Assembly (NCBI RefSeq): GCF_026967475.1
Contig: NZ_CP114058.1
Location: 992,001-1,056,000, forward strand
Source of the DNA: Rouxiella chamberiensis
GTDB taxonomy: Bacteria > Pseudomonadota > Gammaproteobacteria > Enterobacterales > Enterobacteriaceae
Reading direction: 5' to 3'
Length of the DNA stretch: 64,000 bases
Positions 26,419-36,187 of this stretch are shown piece by piece. Both the position numbers and the translations under genes were made by a program. The notes beneath the pieces are model-generated. The model was not told the origin of the DNA, made no database searches, and saw only the letters and a list, made by a program, of their open reading frames with translations. Position 1 is the first letter of the stretch, and every line of letters begins with the position of its first letter.

Positions 26419-26444
26419 AAAGCCTCTAAGTTTCAGAGGCTTTT
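26419..26444. terminator. Bidirectional terminator after nemA
   Basis: AAAGCCTCT and AGAGGCTTTT form a strong stem with a 7-base loop and T's on both strands, separating nemA from the convergent permease gene. Confidence 0.8.
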
Positions 26445-26481
26445 GTCTCTCGGCGAGAAGGCGAGGATGTGAGCGGGAATA

Positions 26482-27885
26482 TTAGAGCGCCGAGGGCGAT
26501 TTTATCGGTTTTCTGGATTTTATGGACAGCAGATAGCCGCCGATTCCACAACCGGCAATCAACCACGGAACAAATTGCACCAGTTTCGAATCGCTGCCGC
26601 TTATCAGCTGGAGATTGTTTATCACCATAACCAGTGTAATCACCATAAAGACCAGTGAAATCAGCGGTGCCCAAAATACGCGCCAGGCCGTGTTGCCTTG
26701 TTTTCCCGTGCGTCGGAAGAACATGACCACCGCCGCTGAAACGCCTATCTGCAACACGAGAATGCAAATTGTGGCAATGGCGGTGCCAAAGGCAAAGATG
26801 TGTACCATCGGGTCGATATTGATGCTGCCCATCGCCGCCAGCAGCAGCAGTAAAATAACGCTGTGCAAGTGACTGGCATTATGCGGCGTACCGTTGGTTG
26901 GATGTGTTTTGCATAGCTCTTTCCAGATTAAACCATCTCGACTGATGCTGAAAATATAGCGTGAAATATTATTGTGAAAGGCAAGCGTTGCCGCAAACAG
27001 GCTGGTTATCAGCAAGACCGACATGGTTTCAACGGCCCATTGGCCCACGTATTGGCGTGTAATGGCGAACACAAAATTACCGGGATCTTTGCGAGCCATC
27101 TCGACAATTCTGTCTAATCCAAACGCCTGAACAAGCGACCAGCTGGTAAAGCAGAAAAATGCGGTGATGAGCAGCAATGCGCAAAGAGTCGCGCGCGGAA
27201 CGGTCTTGTGCGGGTCGCGACACTCTTCGGCATAGATGGCTGTCGATTCAAACCCTACAAAGGAGGCGATGGCAAAAATAAAGGCGATGCCCAGATTTCC
27301 CTGCATAAACACAGAGGGCTCAAAGGAGCTGAAGGTCACTGGGCCGGTTTTCTTTAACAAAATCATGACATCCATCAACACGACGATGCCAACTTCGCCC
27401 AACATCAACACGCCCAGCAATTTTCCGCCCACTTCGACACGCTTAATGCCCAATATCCAGGCAATGACGGCAAACAACATGCTAAATGCCCACCACGGAA
27501 TCGAGGTGGCGAAATGTTGTTCAAAAAATAGCTGGGTAAAGAATCCGAGCATGGCCACGACGGCCATTTGCACCGAGAAATAGGCCATTAGCGCCATGAC
27601 CGACGCCGATGCGCCCCAATTCTCTCCTAAACCTTTTGAAATATAGGCATAGAAAGCGCCCGCGCTGCTGACATACCGGCTCATGGTGATAAAGCCGACG
27701 GAAAAAATAATCAGGATGACGCAGGCCAGCAGGTAAATGACGGGGATACCGCCGCCGTTGCCGGAGAATATCGCAATCGGTAATCCTCCGACGACGCCGG
27801 TTAAGGGAGAAGCCGCCGCCACAACAAAGAAAATCAGTGAAAACAGGCCCAAAGTGTTTTTTCTCAAACCGGTAGAGTTGCTCAT
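26482..27885 (-). CDS. APC-superfamily amino acid/amine permease
   Basis: This 467-residue carrier has about twelve membrane segments. TM1 carries LIFFVVAAASPLTGVVGG and TM6 carries ASFVGFESTAIYAEE, the family's two unwound substrate-binding helices. The start chosen is the ATG at 27885 (MSNSTGLRKN); an upstream ATG would add 25 residues not typical of the family. It is divergent from an ornithine-cyclodeaminase-like/RidA/FAD-oxidase operon, so it probably imports the amine or amino acid that these enzymes degrade. Confidence 0.82.
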   Translation of the reverse strand: MSNSTGLRKNTLGLFSLIFFVVAAASPLTGVVGGLPIAIFSGNGGGIPVIYLLACVILIIFSVGFITMSRYVSSAGAFYAYISKGLGENWGASASVMALMAYFSVQMAVVAMLGFFTQLFFEQHFATSIPWWAFSMLFAVIAWILGIKRVEVGGKLLGVLMLGEVGIVVLMDVMILLKKTGPVTFSSFEPSVFMQGNLGIAFIFAIASFVGFESTAIYAEECRDPHKTVPRATLCALLLITAFFCFTSWSLVQAFGLDRIVEMARKDPGNFVFAITRQYVGQWAVETMSVLLITSLFAATLAFHNNISRYIFSISRDGLIWKELCKTHPTNGTPHNASHLHSVILLLLLAAMGSINIDPMVHIFAFGTAIATICILVLQIGVSAAVVMFFRRTGKQGNTAWRVFWAPLISLVFMVITLVMVINNLQLISGSDSKLVQFVPWLIAGCGIGGYLLSIKSRKPIKSPSAL

Positions 27886-28233
27886 CGCCAGCGCCTTATA
27901 GACAGTGAAATCGAAGGGGTGAAAAGACGACCGTTGGAGGTAGTTCATCCACCTCATCATTTATCAGTGTCCACACGAGGGATAGAAAAAATCGGACAAC
28001 GTCCGGGTGCAGCACGCGCACCGTTTTAGTGCTCGCGACCGGCACACTGTCTGACGCATATCCTCCCCTGACATTTCCCTTTCATTCCTGCCCCTTGCTG
28101 TCGCAAATCTTCAATACAGCGGATCTCTGCCGCGTTATTACTATTTCATCACGCCATTTGCCGACACGCGCTTCGCGGCGGTGCTGATTATCTTGTGGTG
28201 CTTGTATTAACCGACTGAACAGAGGGTAAAGCT
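27886..28233. other. 348-base divergent promoter region
   Basis: The space between the APC permease and the 28234 operon contains no open frame I can support. It should carry both promoters and the binding site of the local AraC-type regulator; I see no clear palindrome. Confidence 0.3.
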
Positions 28234-29373
28234 ATGTCCGACAATACCAGAATCGATTTTATCTACCTTTCGGAGCAGGACATGATCCGGGCTGGCGTCA
28301 CCGATATGGCCGCCTGTGTCGATACCATGGAAGAGATGTTCGGCCTGCTTTACCGGGGCGATTACCGCATGGCGGGGTCCAATAATGATTCGCACGGTGC
28401 CATGGTCACTTTTCCGGAAAACTCGCCGTTTCCAACCATGCCCAAACCGACCGCCGATCGCCGTCTGATGGCGATGCCAGCTTATCTGGGCGGCAATTTC
28501 TGTACCGCCGGAGTGAAATGGTACGGCTCCAATATTGCCAATCGCCAAAAAGGTCTGCCGCGTTCGATTTTGATGTTTACTCTCAACGATGCCGACACCG
28601 GTGCGCCGCTGGCGCATATGTCGGCCAACTTATTGTCTGCCTATCGCACCGGCGCGGTTCCGGGGGTAGGGGCGCGTCATCTGGCGCGCAAGGACTCAAA
28701 AGTGATCGGTTTGCTCGGACCGGGCGTGATGGGGAAAACGGCCGTTGCCGCTTTCCTCGCTGTGTGTCCGCAGATTGACACTCTCAAAATCAAAGGCCGC
28801 AGCCAGAAAAGTCTCGACAGTTTTATTACCTGGCTCACGCAAACCTATCCGCAAGTCACCACCATCAAGGTTGTCGATACCCTTGAAGACGTGGTGCGCG
28901 ATTCCGACATCGTGACCTATTGCAGCTCGGGAGAAGTGGGCGACCCGACAACCTATCCCCTCGTAAAACGTGAATGGGTCAGGCCCGGCACGTTTCTCGC
29001 CATGCCTGCGCTCTGCAATATCGATAGCGGCATGGAGCAGTCGGACGTGCGCAAGGTTCTCGACAATACCGGTCTTTATCATGCCTGGTTCGAGGAAGTG
29101 CCAAAGCCTGCGCATCACACCATTCCGGTTATCGGCGTGCGCTTTATGGACATGCTGGCCGAGGGGCGTCTTCAATCCGAACAGATTGAAGATATCGGCA
29201 AGATTATTGCGGGAGAGGCGCCGGGACGCATCAATGATGAAGAGATAATTATCATGTCGGTCGGAGGCATGCCCGTAGAAGACGTGGCGTGGGGCACTGT
29301 CGTCTACCGCAACGCGCTTAAAAACAACATCGGCGTAAAACTGAACCTATGGGAAACCCCGGTTCTAAGCTGA
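28234..29373 (+). CDS. Ornithine cyclodeaminase/mu-crystallin family protein (tyramine-oxidase subunit B type)
   Basis: This 379-residue Rossmann-fold protein has the NAD-binding motif GLLGPGVMGKTA near residue 155 and the family's SANLLSAYRTGAVPG. It is longer than bacterial ornithine cyclodeaminases (about 320-350) and begins DFIYLSEQDMI. Proteins of this length have been annotated as subunit B of tyramine oxidase. Next to RidA and an FAD amine oxidase-like gene, a role in imine or amino-acid reduction fits. The substrate is not known. Confidence 0.75.
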   Translation: MSDNTRIDFIYLSEQDMIRAGVTDMAACVDTMEEMFGLLYRGDYRMAGSNNDSHGAMVTFPENSPFPTMPKPTADRRLMAMPAYLGGNFCTAGVKWYGSNIANRQKGLPRSILMFTLNDADTGAPLAHMSANLLSAYRTGAVPGVGARHLARKDSKVIGLLGPGVMGKTAVAAFLAVCPQIDTLKIKGRSQKSLDSFITWLTQTYPQVTTIKVVDTLEDVVRDSDIVTYCSSGEVGDPTTYPLVKREWVRPGTFLAMPALCNIDSGMEQSDVRKVLDNTGLYHAWFEEVPKPAHHTIPVIGVRFMDMLAEGRLQSEQIEDIGKIIAGEAPGRINDEEIIIMSVGGMPVEDVAWGTVVYRNALKNNIGVKLNLWETPVLS

Positions 29374-29400
29374 CCCTTTATTTTATCAAGGAAAACCAAC

Positions 29401-29823
29401 ATGACTGCCATTATCAAAGTAAAAACGGGTTCGATTTTCGAAGAAAAGGCCAGTTACTCGCGCATTGTCGCCGTGGACAACTGGGTTTATGTCTCGAACA
29501 CCGCAGGACGCCATCCTGTCACCAAAGAAATTGCCCCAGAAGTGTCGGCGCAGACTTTGCAGGTTTTCGAGAATATCGAAACGGCGTTGAAGGCCGTCGA
29601 CTGTTGTCTCGCCGATGTTGTCTGCTCGCGGGTATTTATTCAGGAACCCGATGATGTTCCTACCGTCATGGCGTTGATTGGCGAGAAGTTTCGCGGGATC
29701 AATCCGGCCAGTACCGTGACCTGTCCTCCGCTGGGTTCAACAATTTACAAAGTCGAACTCGAGGTCACGGCCTATCGAGGGGCCTCGAAGGCGGACGTTC
29801 AGGAAATCAGCCTGTCAGCCTAG
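29401..29823 (+). CDS. RidA/YjgF-family enamine/imine deaminase
   Basis: This 140-residue protein has the RidA fold, including the conserved arginine segment VVCSRVFIQE and the C-terminal VELEVTAYRG. RidA proteins hydrolyse reactive enamine/imine products of PLP or flavin enzymes. It starts 28 bases after the cyclodeaminase-like gene and precedes the FAD oxidase, whose imine product it may handle. Confidence 0.85.
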   Translation: MTAIIKVKTGSIFEEKASYSRIVAVDNWVYVSNTAGRHPVTKEIAPEVSAQTLQVFENIETALKAVDCCLADVVCSRVFIQEPDDVPTVMALIGEKFRGINPASTVTCPPLGSTIYKVELEVTAYRGASKADVQEISLSA

Positions 29824-29880
29824 CGAACACGTGACCCGCTGGCGGCGGCCGTTTTTATCTCCTTTCGGGAAGTTATTACT

Positions 29881-31173
29881 ATGGTTACAAAAATCGCGCC
29901 TGTATTTACCTCGACCCAGTTGCCGTCTGCAACGACGGTCGTGGTGGTGGGCGGAGGAATAGTCGGACTCACGGCTGCCCTGACGTTGGCGGAGCGCAAT
30001 ATACCCGTCGTCGTGCTGGAGAAAGGGCGCATTGCTGGCGAGCAATCTTCACGTAATCTCGGCTGGGTGCGCAAAACCAGCCGCCACGCCGAGGACATTC
30101 CTCTGGCACAGGCCGCCGACGGGTTATGGGCCGCGATGGCGGCGCGGGTGGGCAGGGACGTAGGATATCGTCAGGCAGGTATCCTGTTTCTTGCCCGTAA
30201 CGCGGGGCAAATGGCGATGCATGAAAACTGGCTCAAGTCAGTCTCCTCTCTGAAGCTGGACTCCTGCATGCTGACGCCCGCACAGATTGCACGTAGTGTG
30301 CCGGGCGGAAAGGCCAACTGGCTCGGGGGAATTTATACCGCCTCCGACGGACGTGCCGAACCTTCGCTCGCGGCAAGCGCCATCGCGAATGCCGCCGTCG
30401 CGAAGGGTGTCGTCATTCTTGAAAATTGTGCCGTGCGGGCTTTGTCTCAGGCCGGAGGAAAAATCAGCGGTGTCGTTACCGAGAAGGGTGAAATTCGCTG
30501 TGAGCAGGTGCTGCTGGCGGGCGGGCAATGGTCACGAAGACTCCTGGGAAATCAGGGGGTGTCGCTGCCGACACTGCCGCTTGTCTGCTCGGTGCTGCGC
30601 ACAACACCCATGGATGGCCCGACCGACATTGCGGTGGGCGCGCCTGATTTTTCATTCAGAAAACATATTGATGGCGGTTTTATCATTACCCAGCGCGGAG
30701 CATTGGACGCCTGCCTGACGGTAGACCATTTATTGCTCGGCAGGCGTTATCTGCCCCAGCTTCGCACGCAACGAGATTTCTTGCGTATTTCGCTCGGCAA
30801 AGCCTTTGTCAAGGATTTGGCCCTGCCGCGCCGCTGGAGCAAGACCGGACCTTCTCCCTTTGAACGGGTGCGCACGCTGGATCCTGACGTGAATCATGGT
30901 CTCAATCAGGAAGCCATGAATAACCTGAGAGCCGCGTGGCCCGTTTTTGAACAGGCAGAAATCGCGGAGGCGTGGGCGGGGACTATTGATGTGACGCCAG
31001 ATTCGAACCCGGTCATTGGCCCTGTTGCAAAGATTCCGGGCCTCACGATAGCGACGGGCTTTTCGGGACACGGATTTGGCACGTCACCCGCTGGCGGTCA
31101 ATTAGCCGCAGATATCGTCTCCGGCTTTCGACCTATTATCGATCCCGCGCCTTACCGCTTCGAGCGCTTTTAA
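29881..31173 (+). CDS. FAD-dependent amino acid/amine oxidoreductase (DAO family)
   Basis: This 430-residue flavoprotein has the Rossmann motif VVVVGGGIVGLTAALTLAE at about residues 20-38 and ends with the family's GTIDVTPDSNPVIGP and GFSGHGFGTSPAGGQLAADI. It lacks an export signal. DAO-family enzymes oxidise amino acids or secondary amines to imines. It is third in the operon with the OCD-like and RidA genes and opposite the APC permease, giving a compact uptake-and-deamination module. A D-amino acid or an amine are both plausible substrates. Confidence 0.85.
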   Translation: MVTKIAPVFTSTQLPSATTVVVVGGGIVGLTAALTLAERNIPVVVLEKGRIAGEQSSRNLGWVRKTSRHAEDIPLAQAADGLWAAMAARVGRDVGYRQAGILFLARNAGQMAMHENWLKSVSSLKLDSCMLTPAQIARSVPGGKANWLGGIYTASDGRAEPSLAASAIANAAVAKGVVILENCAVRALSQAGGKISGVVTEKGEIRCEQVLLAGGQWSRRLLGNQGVSLPTLPLVCSVLRTTPMDGPTDIAVGAPDFSFRKHIDGGFIITQRGALDACLTVDHLLLGRRYLPQLRTQRDFLRISLGKAFVKDLALPRRWSKTGPSPFERVRTLDPDVNHGLNQEAMNNLRAAWPVFEQAEIAEAWAGTIDVTPDSNPVIGPVAKIPGLTIATGFSGHGFGTSPAGGQLAADIVSGFRPIIDPAPYRFERF

Positions 31174-31272
31174 CACGCTGATACATAATGAAAGGGGCCT
31201 TTGTCATTCAAACCGGGTGCTTGAAAGACGGAGGCTCCTTCGCTGCCCATTCTACGATTACGCGCGTACCCA

Positions 31273-32102
31273 CTAACGGTAGATAATCCGTTCGTGATAG
31301 ACGTTTTGAGTAAGAGTTCTTTGGTAATGCTGAGGCGTGGTGCTGACCAGCTGTTTAAATTCTCTGAGAAAATGAGATTGATCGCTGAAACCCAAATCGA
31401 AGGCTAAATCAATCATGGCCATCTCCTTGCCCTCATGAATCGCATTAAGCGCAGACTGACAGCGAATGATACGGCTGAATGCCTTGGGAGACAGGCCTGT
31501 ATCCTGCCGAAACTGTCGCTGAATAGTTCGGCAGGTATAGCCGGTGAGGCTTTCAAGTTGATCGATGCGGATATTGCCTTTTTTTCGATGATGTTTTGAA
31601 TGCTGATTGAAGTTACCGTCGTCGGTTTGCGAATGAGCTTATAGGTAAAATACTGATTAAATAGGCTAATTTTTTCACTTAATAAGGCCGTACCCGAAAT
31701 CTGTTCCTGAGCCAGCCGCGCGTTGGGAATGGCGTCCAGAAAACTGAATTCCCGATCGGTTAACTCTTCGGCATCGAGATCGATAAAATCCGGGATAACG
31801 CCCGGAGAAAATCGCACGCCAAAATAGCGATGCCCACTGATAAACTCAACCTCCCGCGCTTTAAGCGTGGTGCCGCACACTCTGGCTGTCGGAACTTGTG
31901 CATCACAATCAAAGACAATATCCACGCAGCCATCCGGTATGGCAAAAGTATGTTTAACCGATGCAGCCACTTCAAAATTATAGAAGTGCGAAATCGCCGG
32001 GTCTGCCGACGGCATGGCTGAATAATACTTTGCCGCACTCAGCACAAACCACGGCTGTTCCGGGCGGATTTTAGGGGTCAAAGGCGGAAATATATCGGAC
32101 AT
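31273..32102 (-). pseudogene. AraC-family regulator, one frameshift
   Basis: The first frame gives an N-terminal AraC-type sensor domain (about 180 residues, FAIPDGCVDIVFD, SGHRYFGVRFSPG). After the break a second frame gives the double helix-turn-helix: LTGYTCRTIQRQFRQDTG, then MIDLAFDLGFSDQSHFLREF, ending at 31273. At 31579-31585 seven A's (minus strand) stand where eight would keep the frame. Repaired length is about 275 residues. The start is the ATG at 32102; 32144 is an alternative. It follows the amine cluster on the opposite strand and probably regulates it. Confidence 0.75.
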
Positions 32103-32313
32103 TGCACAATCCTGTAGCATCAGCGAAGACATCCCGAGTGTCATGCAATCTGTACGCCATAATTGTGACTATCTAGTAGGCTTTCGGTATTTTTACTCCC
32201 TTTCAATCTTTCTCTTTAACAAGCGTGCATAAATCGGTCCTGCACGTGGCGAGGGGCTATAAATTGTGGTTGGGCGGGGGAATAATTTCTGGGGAAAAGA
32301 AAGGGGAAATAAT

Positions 32314-32341
32314 AAAAAGGCCAACCCCGAGTGGGTTAGCC
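32314..32341 (-). terminator. Terminator of the pirin gene
   Basis: On the minus strand GGCTAACCC-ACTC-GGGGTTGGCC is followed by TTTTT, a good intrinsic terminator 28 bases past the pirin stop. Confidence 0.75.
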
Positions 32342-32368
32342 TAATCATTTGCCGTGCTGCGCGTTGCG

Positions 32369-33127
32369 TTAGCGAGAGAGAATATTGCCGCTGAACATGC
32401 CGCCACGAAATACGCTGGCGTTCGGGTCGGTCGTGAACAGCACCAAATCTGTTTGTGCATCGGCTGTCACAGTGTGGGCTTCGTCATCACGAATGATGAC
32501 ACTTTCGCCGGTTTCAAGGTGCATATCGCCGATACGCGCGCTTCCCTCGAAAACATACAGAATACGGGCGACGCCGCTGACAGGCACGGGAGGGAGGCTT
32601 ATCTCGCTGCCGCTCTCCAGTCGGGTATCCTGCAACCATGCCTGCGCGCGGAAAAGTAGCGGCGCGTTGTCGGGGCCGGCTATCAGTCGCCAGGCATTTT
32701 CGCTGTAGGGTTGCCCAAAATCATGGAACTGCACCTGCGGTTTCAAATCGGCCTGCGAAGGGCGAACAAAGATTTGCAGACACTGCATGGTGTCGTCGCT
32801 GCCCCCGAGAATCCGCTCCTCGTGCTGGAACGTGTGACCCGCATTCATCAACATCAGGCGGGTATTGGTTATCTCTTCTTCATTGCCGACAGTGTCGAGA
32901 TGCAGCATTTTACCTTTGCGCATGTAGGTCAAAATCTCGTCATCCTTATGCGGATGCATGGAGATAACGGTCCCCGGCAGCACGTTGGCATGGTCAATGC
33001 GGCCAATCGCGCCGATACCACTGTCGTCCGACTTCTGTACGGTACCCGGCCACAGGATTTCAATCCCGAAGCCGCCAGAACCGTGTCGACGTTTATGACT
33101 ACGGAAAATTTTAAACATAGTTGTCAT
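32369..33127 (-). CDS. Pirin-family bicupin protein
   Basis: This protein of about 252 residues belongs to the pirin family. The N-terminal cupin has the metal-binding HPHKDDEILTYMRKG and NAGHTFQHEE. Bacterial pirins such as YhaK and YhhW include quercetin 2,3-dioxygenases and redox sensors. ATG 33127 is taken as start because AAGGA lies just upstream; 33118 is possible. The neighbour is a YcaC-like hydrolase on the same strand. A second pirin gene lies 1.8 kb away. Confidence 0.82.
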   Translation of the reverse strand: MTTMFKIFRSHKRRHGSGGFGIEILWPGTVQKSDDSGIGAIGRIDHANVLPGTVISMHPHKDDEILTYMRKGKMLHLDTVGNEEEITNTRLMLMNAGHTFQHEERILGGSDDTMQCLQIFVRPSQADLKPQVQFHDFGQPYSENAWRLIAGPDNAPLLFRAQAWLQDTRLESGSEISLPPVPVSGVARILYVFEGSARIGDMHLETGESVIIRDDEAHTVTADAQTDLVLFTTDPNASVFRGGMFSGNILSR

Positions 33128-33244
33128 CAATCCTTGCAAGGCAGGCGTCCATTTCTACGCCTGTCTTCTGTTATGGGCCAGGATAGGGCATTGACCGGAA
33201 AGGGGCCCGGTCAATGAACCTGATTTTTCATGTCAAACGGGCTG

Positions 33245-33825
33245 TTACTGGAATGCTTCCATCACCACCTGAACCAGCTGACCCCCTTCGGGAGTCGCCC
33301 AGCTTCCTGCCAGTTCGGCAATCAGCTGGTTGGTCGAGGTGAGGGTAATGCCGTTTTTTCCATGCGGCGCAGCGCAATATCGTCAGCCATTTTGGTTGGC
33401 GAAGCCCCGGCATCGGCAACGACCTGAACATCAAAGCCTTCGCTTGCCAGCGTAAGGGCGGGATAAACCGTACATACGTCATTGGTCACCCCGGCGATGA
33501 TCAGTTTCTTTCTGCCGGTGGCTTTAACTGCCGCGGCAAAATGCTCGTCGTCCATGGCGTTGACGATACCCATACGTTTAATGCGGGCATCGAACTGCTT
33601 TGGCAAAATGGATTTCAGCTCGTCGAGCAGAGGACCCTGCGCATACTCTTCCATGCTCGAGGTTAGCACCACCGGCATATTCAAAATGGCGGCAGATTTG
33701 GCAATCATCAGGGCATTGCGTTTGAGTTCTTCAAACGGCATAGATTTGGCCCAACCCATGGTGCCAACCTGATGGTCGATAAGCAGGATGGCGGCGTTGT
33801 CGGCGGTAAATTTTTCAAAGCTCAT
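33245..33825 (-). pseudogene. Isochorismatase-family cysteine hydrolase (YcaC-like), one frameshift
   Basis: The protein has the isochorismatase-like triad: Asp17 (LLIDHQVGTM), Lys83 (RIKRMG) and Cys118 (GVTNDVC). The frame breaks at 33354-33359, where six A's (minus strand) should be seven. The other frame then gives NGITLTSTNQLIAELAGSW and ends at 33245. Repaired length is about 193 residues, close to YcaC-like hydrolases. Function is unknown for most members (amide or carbamate hydrolysis). It is divergent from the LysR gene at 33988. Confidence 0.8.
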
Positions 33826-33987
33826 GATATTTTTCCTATAACTGATCGTTAATATTCAAAGGGGTTTATGTAACAACCATCGCAAGGATTTGTTGAACTC
33901 GGTGCGAATAACTAAAGTATAGGCTTCCGAATTCTGGAATAAATAGCTAAAATTAGAATTGAACATTCCACACATGGAACAATAGCG

Positions 33988-34869
33988 ATGGAACTTCTCA
34001 ACCATATGTCTTACTTTGTGGAAGTCGTTAAAGCGAAAACCTTTCGCGGCGCGGCCGAAGCGTTGGGTATGCCAAATTCCACCTTGTCGCGCAAAATCGG
34101 GGAGCTGGAAAAGACCATCGGTCTCAGACTGCTGCATCGAACGACACGTAAAATCGAGTTGACCGAAGCGGGGCAGATTTACTATGAGCGGTGCCGAAGA
34201 ATCGTTGACGAGGCGCGGTTGGCGCATGAGCAGCTGGGGTCGATGCTGGCGCAGCCTCAAGGAATGCTGCGAATTTCTTTGCCCGCCGATTTTGCCATCG
34301 TAGTGCTTGCGCCGTTTATTCGCGAATTTGCCGAGCATTACCCGGGCATCGCTTTTGACTTCGACCTGACGCCAAGGAATGTGGATCTGGTGTCCGAACC
34401 CTTCGATTTGGCCATTCGAATGGGCACGCTGCCCGACTCGGGACTCATAGCCCGTAAACTCGGATCGCTTCCGCGTTATCTCTATGCCTCGCCGGACTAT
34501 CTTGCCAGCAAGGGTACACCGGGGCATCCCGATGAACTTTCGGCACATGAATGCCTGGTGATGCGGCCTGAAAAAACCACCCTATGGCATCTGCATTCCG
34601 AAAAAGAGAAGTTCAGCATCAATGCTTCGGGACGTTTTCAGATGAACAGTATCGGCATGATGCGGCGTCTTGCCGCGATAGGCATGGGCATCGCCATACT
34701 TCCCGAACCTATTGTCGCAGAAGATGTGAAACGCAATGAACTGGTGCGGATTCTGTCGCCGTTCGAAGCCGATGGTGTAACGATTTATGCCCTGACGGAG
34801 ACGCGACTGTTGCCCGCCAAGGTGCAGGTCTTCATTGAATTTATCCGCAGTAAATTACAGGGGAGTTGA
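33988..34869 (+). CDS. LysR-type regulator
   Basis: This 293-residue LysR protein starts MELLNHMSYFVEVVKAKTF with a standard N-terminal helix-turn-helix (FRGAAEALGMPNSTLSRKIGELE) and a C-terminal effector domain of the Asp/Arg-rich subgroup (FDLAIRMGTLPDSGLIARKLG). It is divergent from the YcaC-like gene and convergent with a pirin gene, a frequent arrangement for regulators of pirin/isochorismatase genes. Ligand unknown. Confidence 0.82.
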   Translation: MELLNHMSYFVEVVKAKTFRGAAEALGMPNSTLSRKIGELEKTIGLRLLHRTTRKIELTEAGQIYYERCRRIVDEARLAHEQLGSMLAQPQGMLRISLPADFAIVVLAPFIREFAEHYPGIAFDFDLTPRNVDLVSEPFDLAIRMGTLPDSGLIARKLGSLPRYLYASPDYLASKGTPGHPDELSAHECLVMRPEKTTLWHLHSEKEKFSINASGRFQMNSIGMMRRLAAIGMGIAILPEPIVAEDVKRNELVRILSPFEADGVTIYALTETRLLPAKVQVFIEFIRSKLQGS

Positions 34870-34899
34870 CAGGCTACCGCACAGAACCTGTCAGACTGA

Positions 34900-35634
34900 C
34901 TATTTACCGCTGATGGAACCCACCAGCACGGCGTCGGCCTCAAGGTCGACCAGAAAGCAGACCAGCGTTGTGGTGGTCTGCGCCGTGATGGGCGCAAGCG
35001 TTGTGCCTTCTGCCCCGAGGCCATCGCCCTTATGCAACCTCTGCCCGGCAACCTCAATCTCGCCGTCGACCACATAGAGGAAAGGCGAAAACCCGGCTCT
35101 TTCGGGGATCACGGTCTCCTGGTCGGCTTCCAGTTTTATGTCATACAGGCAGACCTGCTGGCGGATATGCAGCGGGGCATTTTCGCCTTCGGGCGCGGCC
35201 AGCAGGGTCCAGATATTTTCCGGTCCTCCGTCAGGACGTTCCATAAATTGCACCCGACCTTCCAAATCTGCCGCGCGCGGACGAATAAAAATCTGCAACA
35301 TTTCAGCGGCTTCTTTCGGCGTCGACTCCTCATGCCAAAAACTTTGCCCGGCGTTCATCATCATGAGTCTTTGAGGAGAAAGCGTGATCCTCTCGCCACC
35401 GGTATCTTCATGTACCATTGAACCCCGCCACATATAACTCAGGATCTCGTCATTTTTGTGCTCGTGCATTTTTACAAGCGTATCAAGCCCTAAATTTGCA
35501 TGGTCTATTCCGGCAAGCGGACCAAAGGCGGTATCGTTTTTATCGGGCAAGGAATGTCCAGGGCGCACATGACGAATATGGAAAGGGCCTTTTTCGAAGG
35601 TGGCATCCGGATCGGCGCGCAAAAGAGTAAACAT
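34900..35634 (-). CDS. Second pirin-family bicupin protein
   Basis: This 244-residue pirin starts MFTLLRADPDATFEKGPFHIRH. It has the metal-binding segments DHANLGLDTLVKMHEHKNDEILSYMWRG and NAGQSFWHEE, and the C-terminal cupin AGQRLHKGDGLG. It is clearly diverged from the 32369 pirin rather than a recent copy. It stands alone on the minus strand after the LysR gene. Confidence 0.82.
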   Translation of the reverse strand: MFTLLRADPDATFEKGPFHIRHVRPGHSLPDKNDTAFGPLAGIDHANLGLDTLVKMHEHKNDEILSYMWRGSMVHEDTGGERITLSPQRLMMMNAGQSFWHEESTPKEAAEMLQIFIRPRAADLEGRVQFMERPDGGPENIWTLLAAPEGENAPLHIRQQVCLYDIKLEADQETVIPERAGFSPFLYVVDGEIEVAGQRLHKGDGLGAEGTTLAPITAQTTTTLVCFLVDLEADAVLVGSISGK

Positions 35635-36187
35635 GGTAACTCCTGTCTGGCTGATAATATTATTTAAAATAAATCTTACTGATAAAGCGTAGCGCGTTGA
35701 CGAAGCACGCTGGTATTTAAATCGGGACTAATGGTCCGCCAAACAGGCGAATATTTCGTACAGACTTATTTAATATTAATAATCAAAGAGAAAAATAACA
35801 GGCAATATTATGCCATGAGTGGAATTTACAATTCCGTTTTACACCCTAATAAGATGAATTCATGGCGTATAATTAAGATTACTAATTCATACCCTAACCC
35901 TTTTCGTAAAAGTCACTAAGCAGCACGGTATTTATTTGCGCCCTGTCTCACGTTAACTATCACCCGAACCCGACAGTATGATTGCCGAATCATGGCGCGG
36001 GGATTTCAAAACGTCATGATGCGTCAAAATAGAGCGGATATTGCTCCATTGGTGGAACAGTGTTCTCCAATTAGCCCTCTATAATCCCGCTGTGGCTTTA
36101 TCTAAGATGAATGAAGGACGTGTGAAGCGGCCACTTTCAGACCCTTTTCGCCGTCCAAAGACCCTTAATCTTATTAGAGCGAAAACG
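35635..36187. other. 553-base AT-rich gap
   Basis: Contains the divergent promoters of the pirin and hydrolase genes. A near-palindromic GCTCCATTGGTGGAAC lies near 36041. Open frames of about 60 codons here lack ribosome sites and family features, so I call no gene. Confidence 0.3.
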
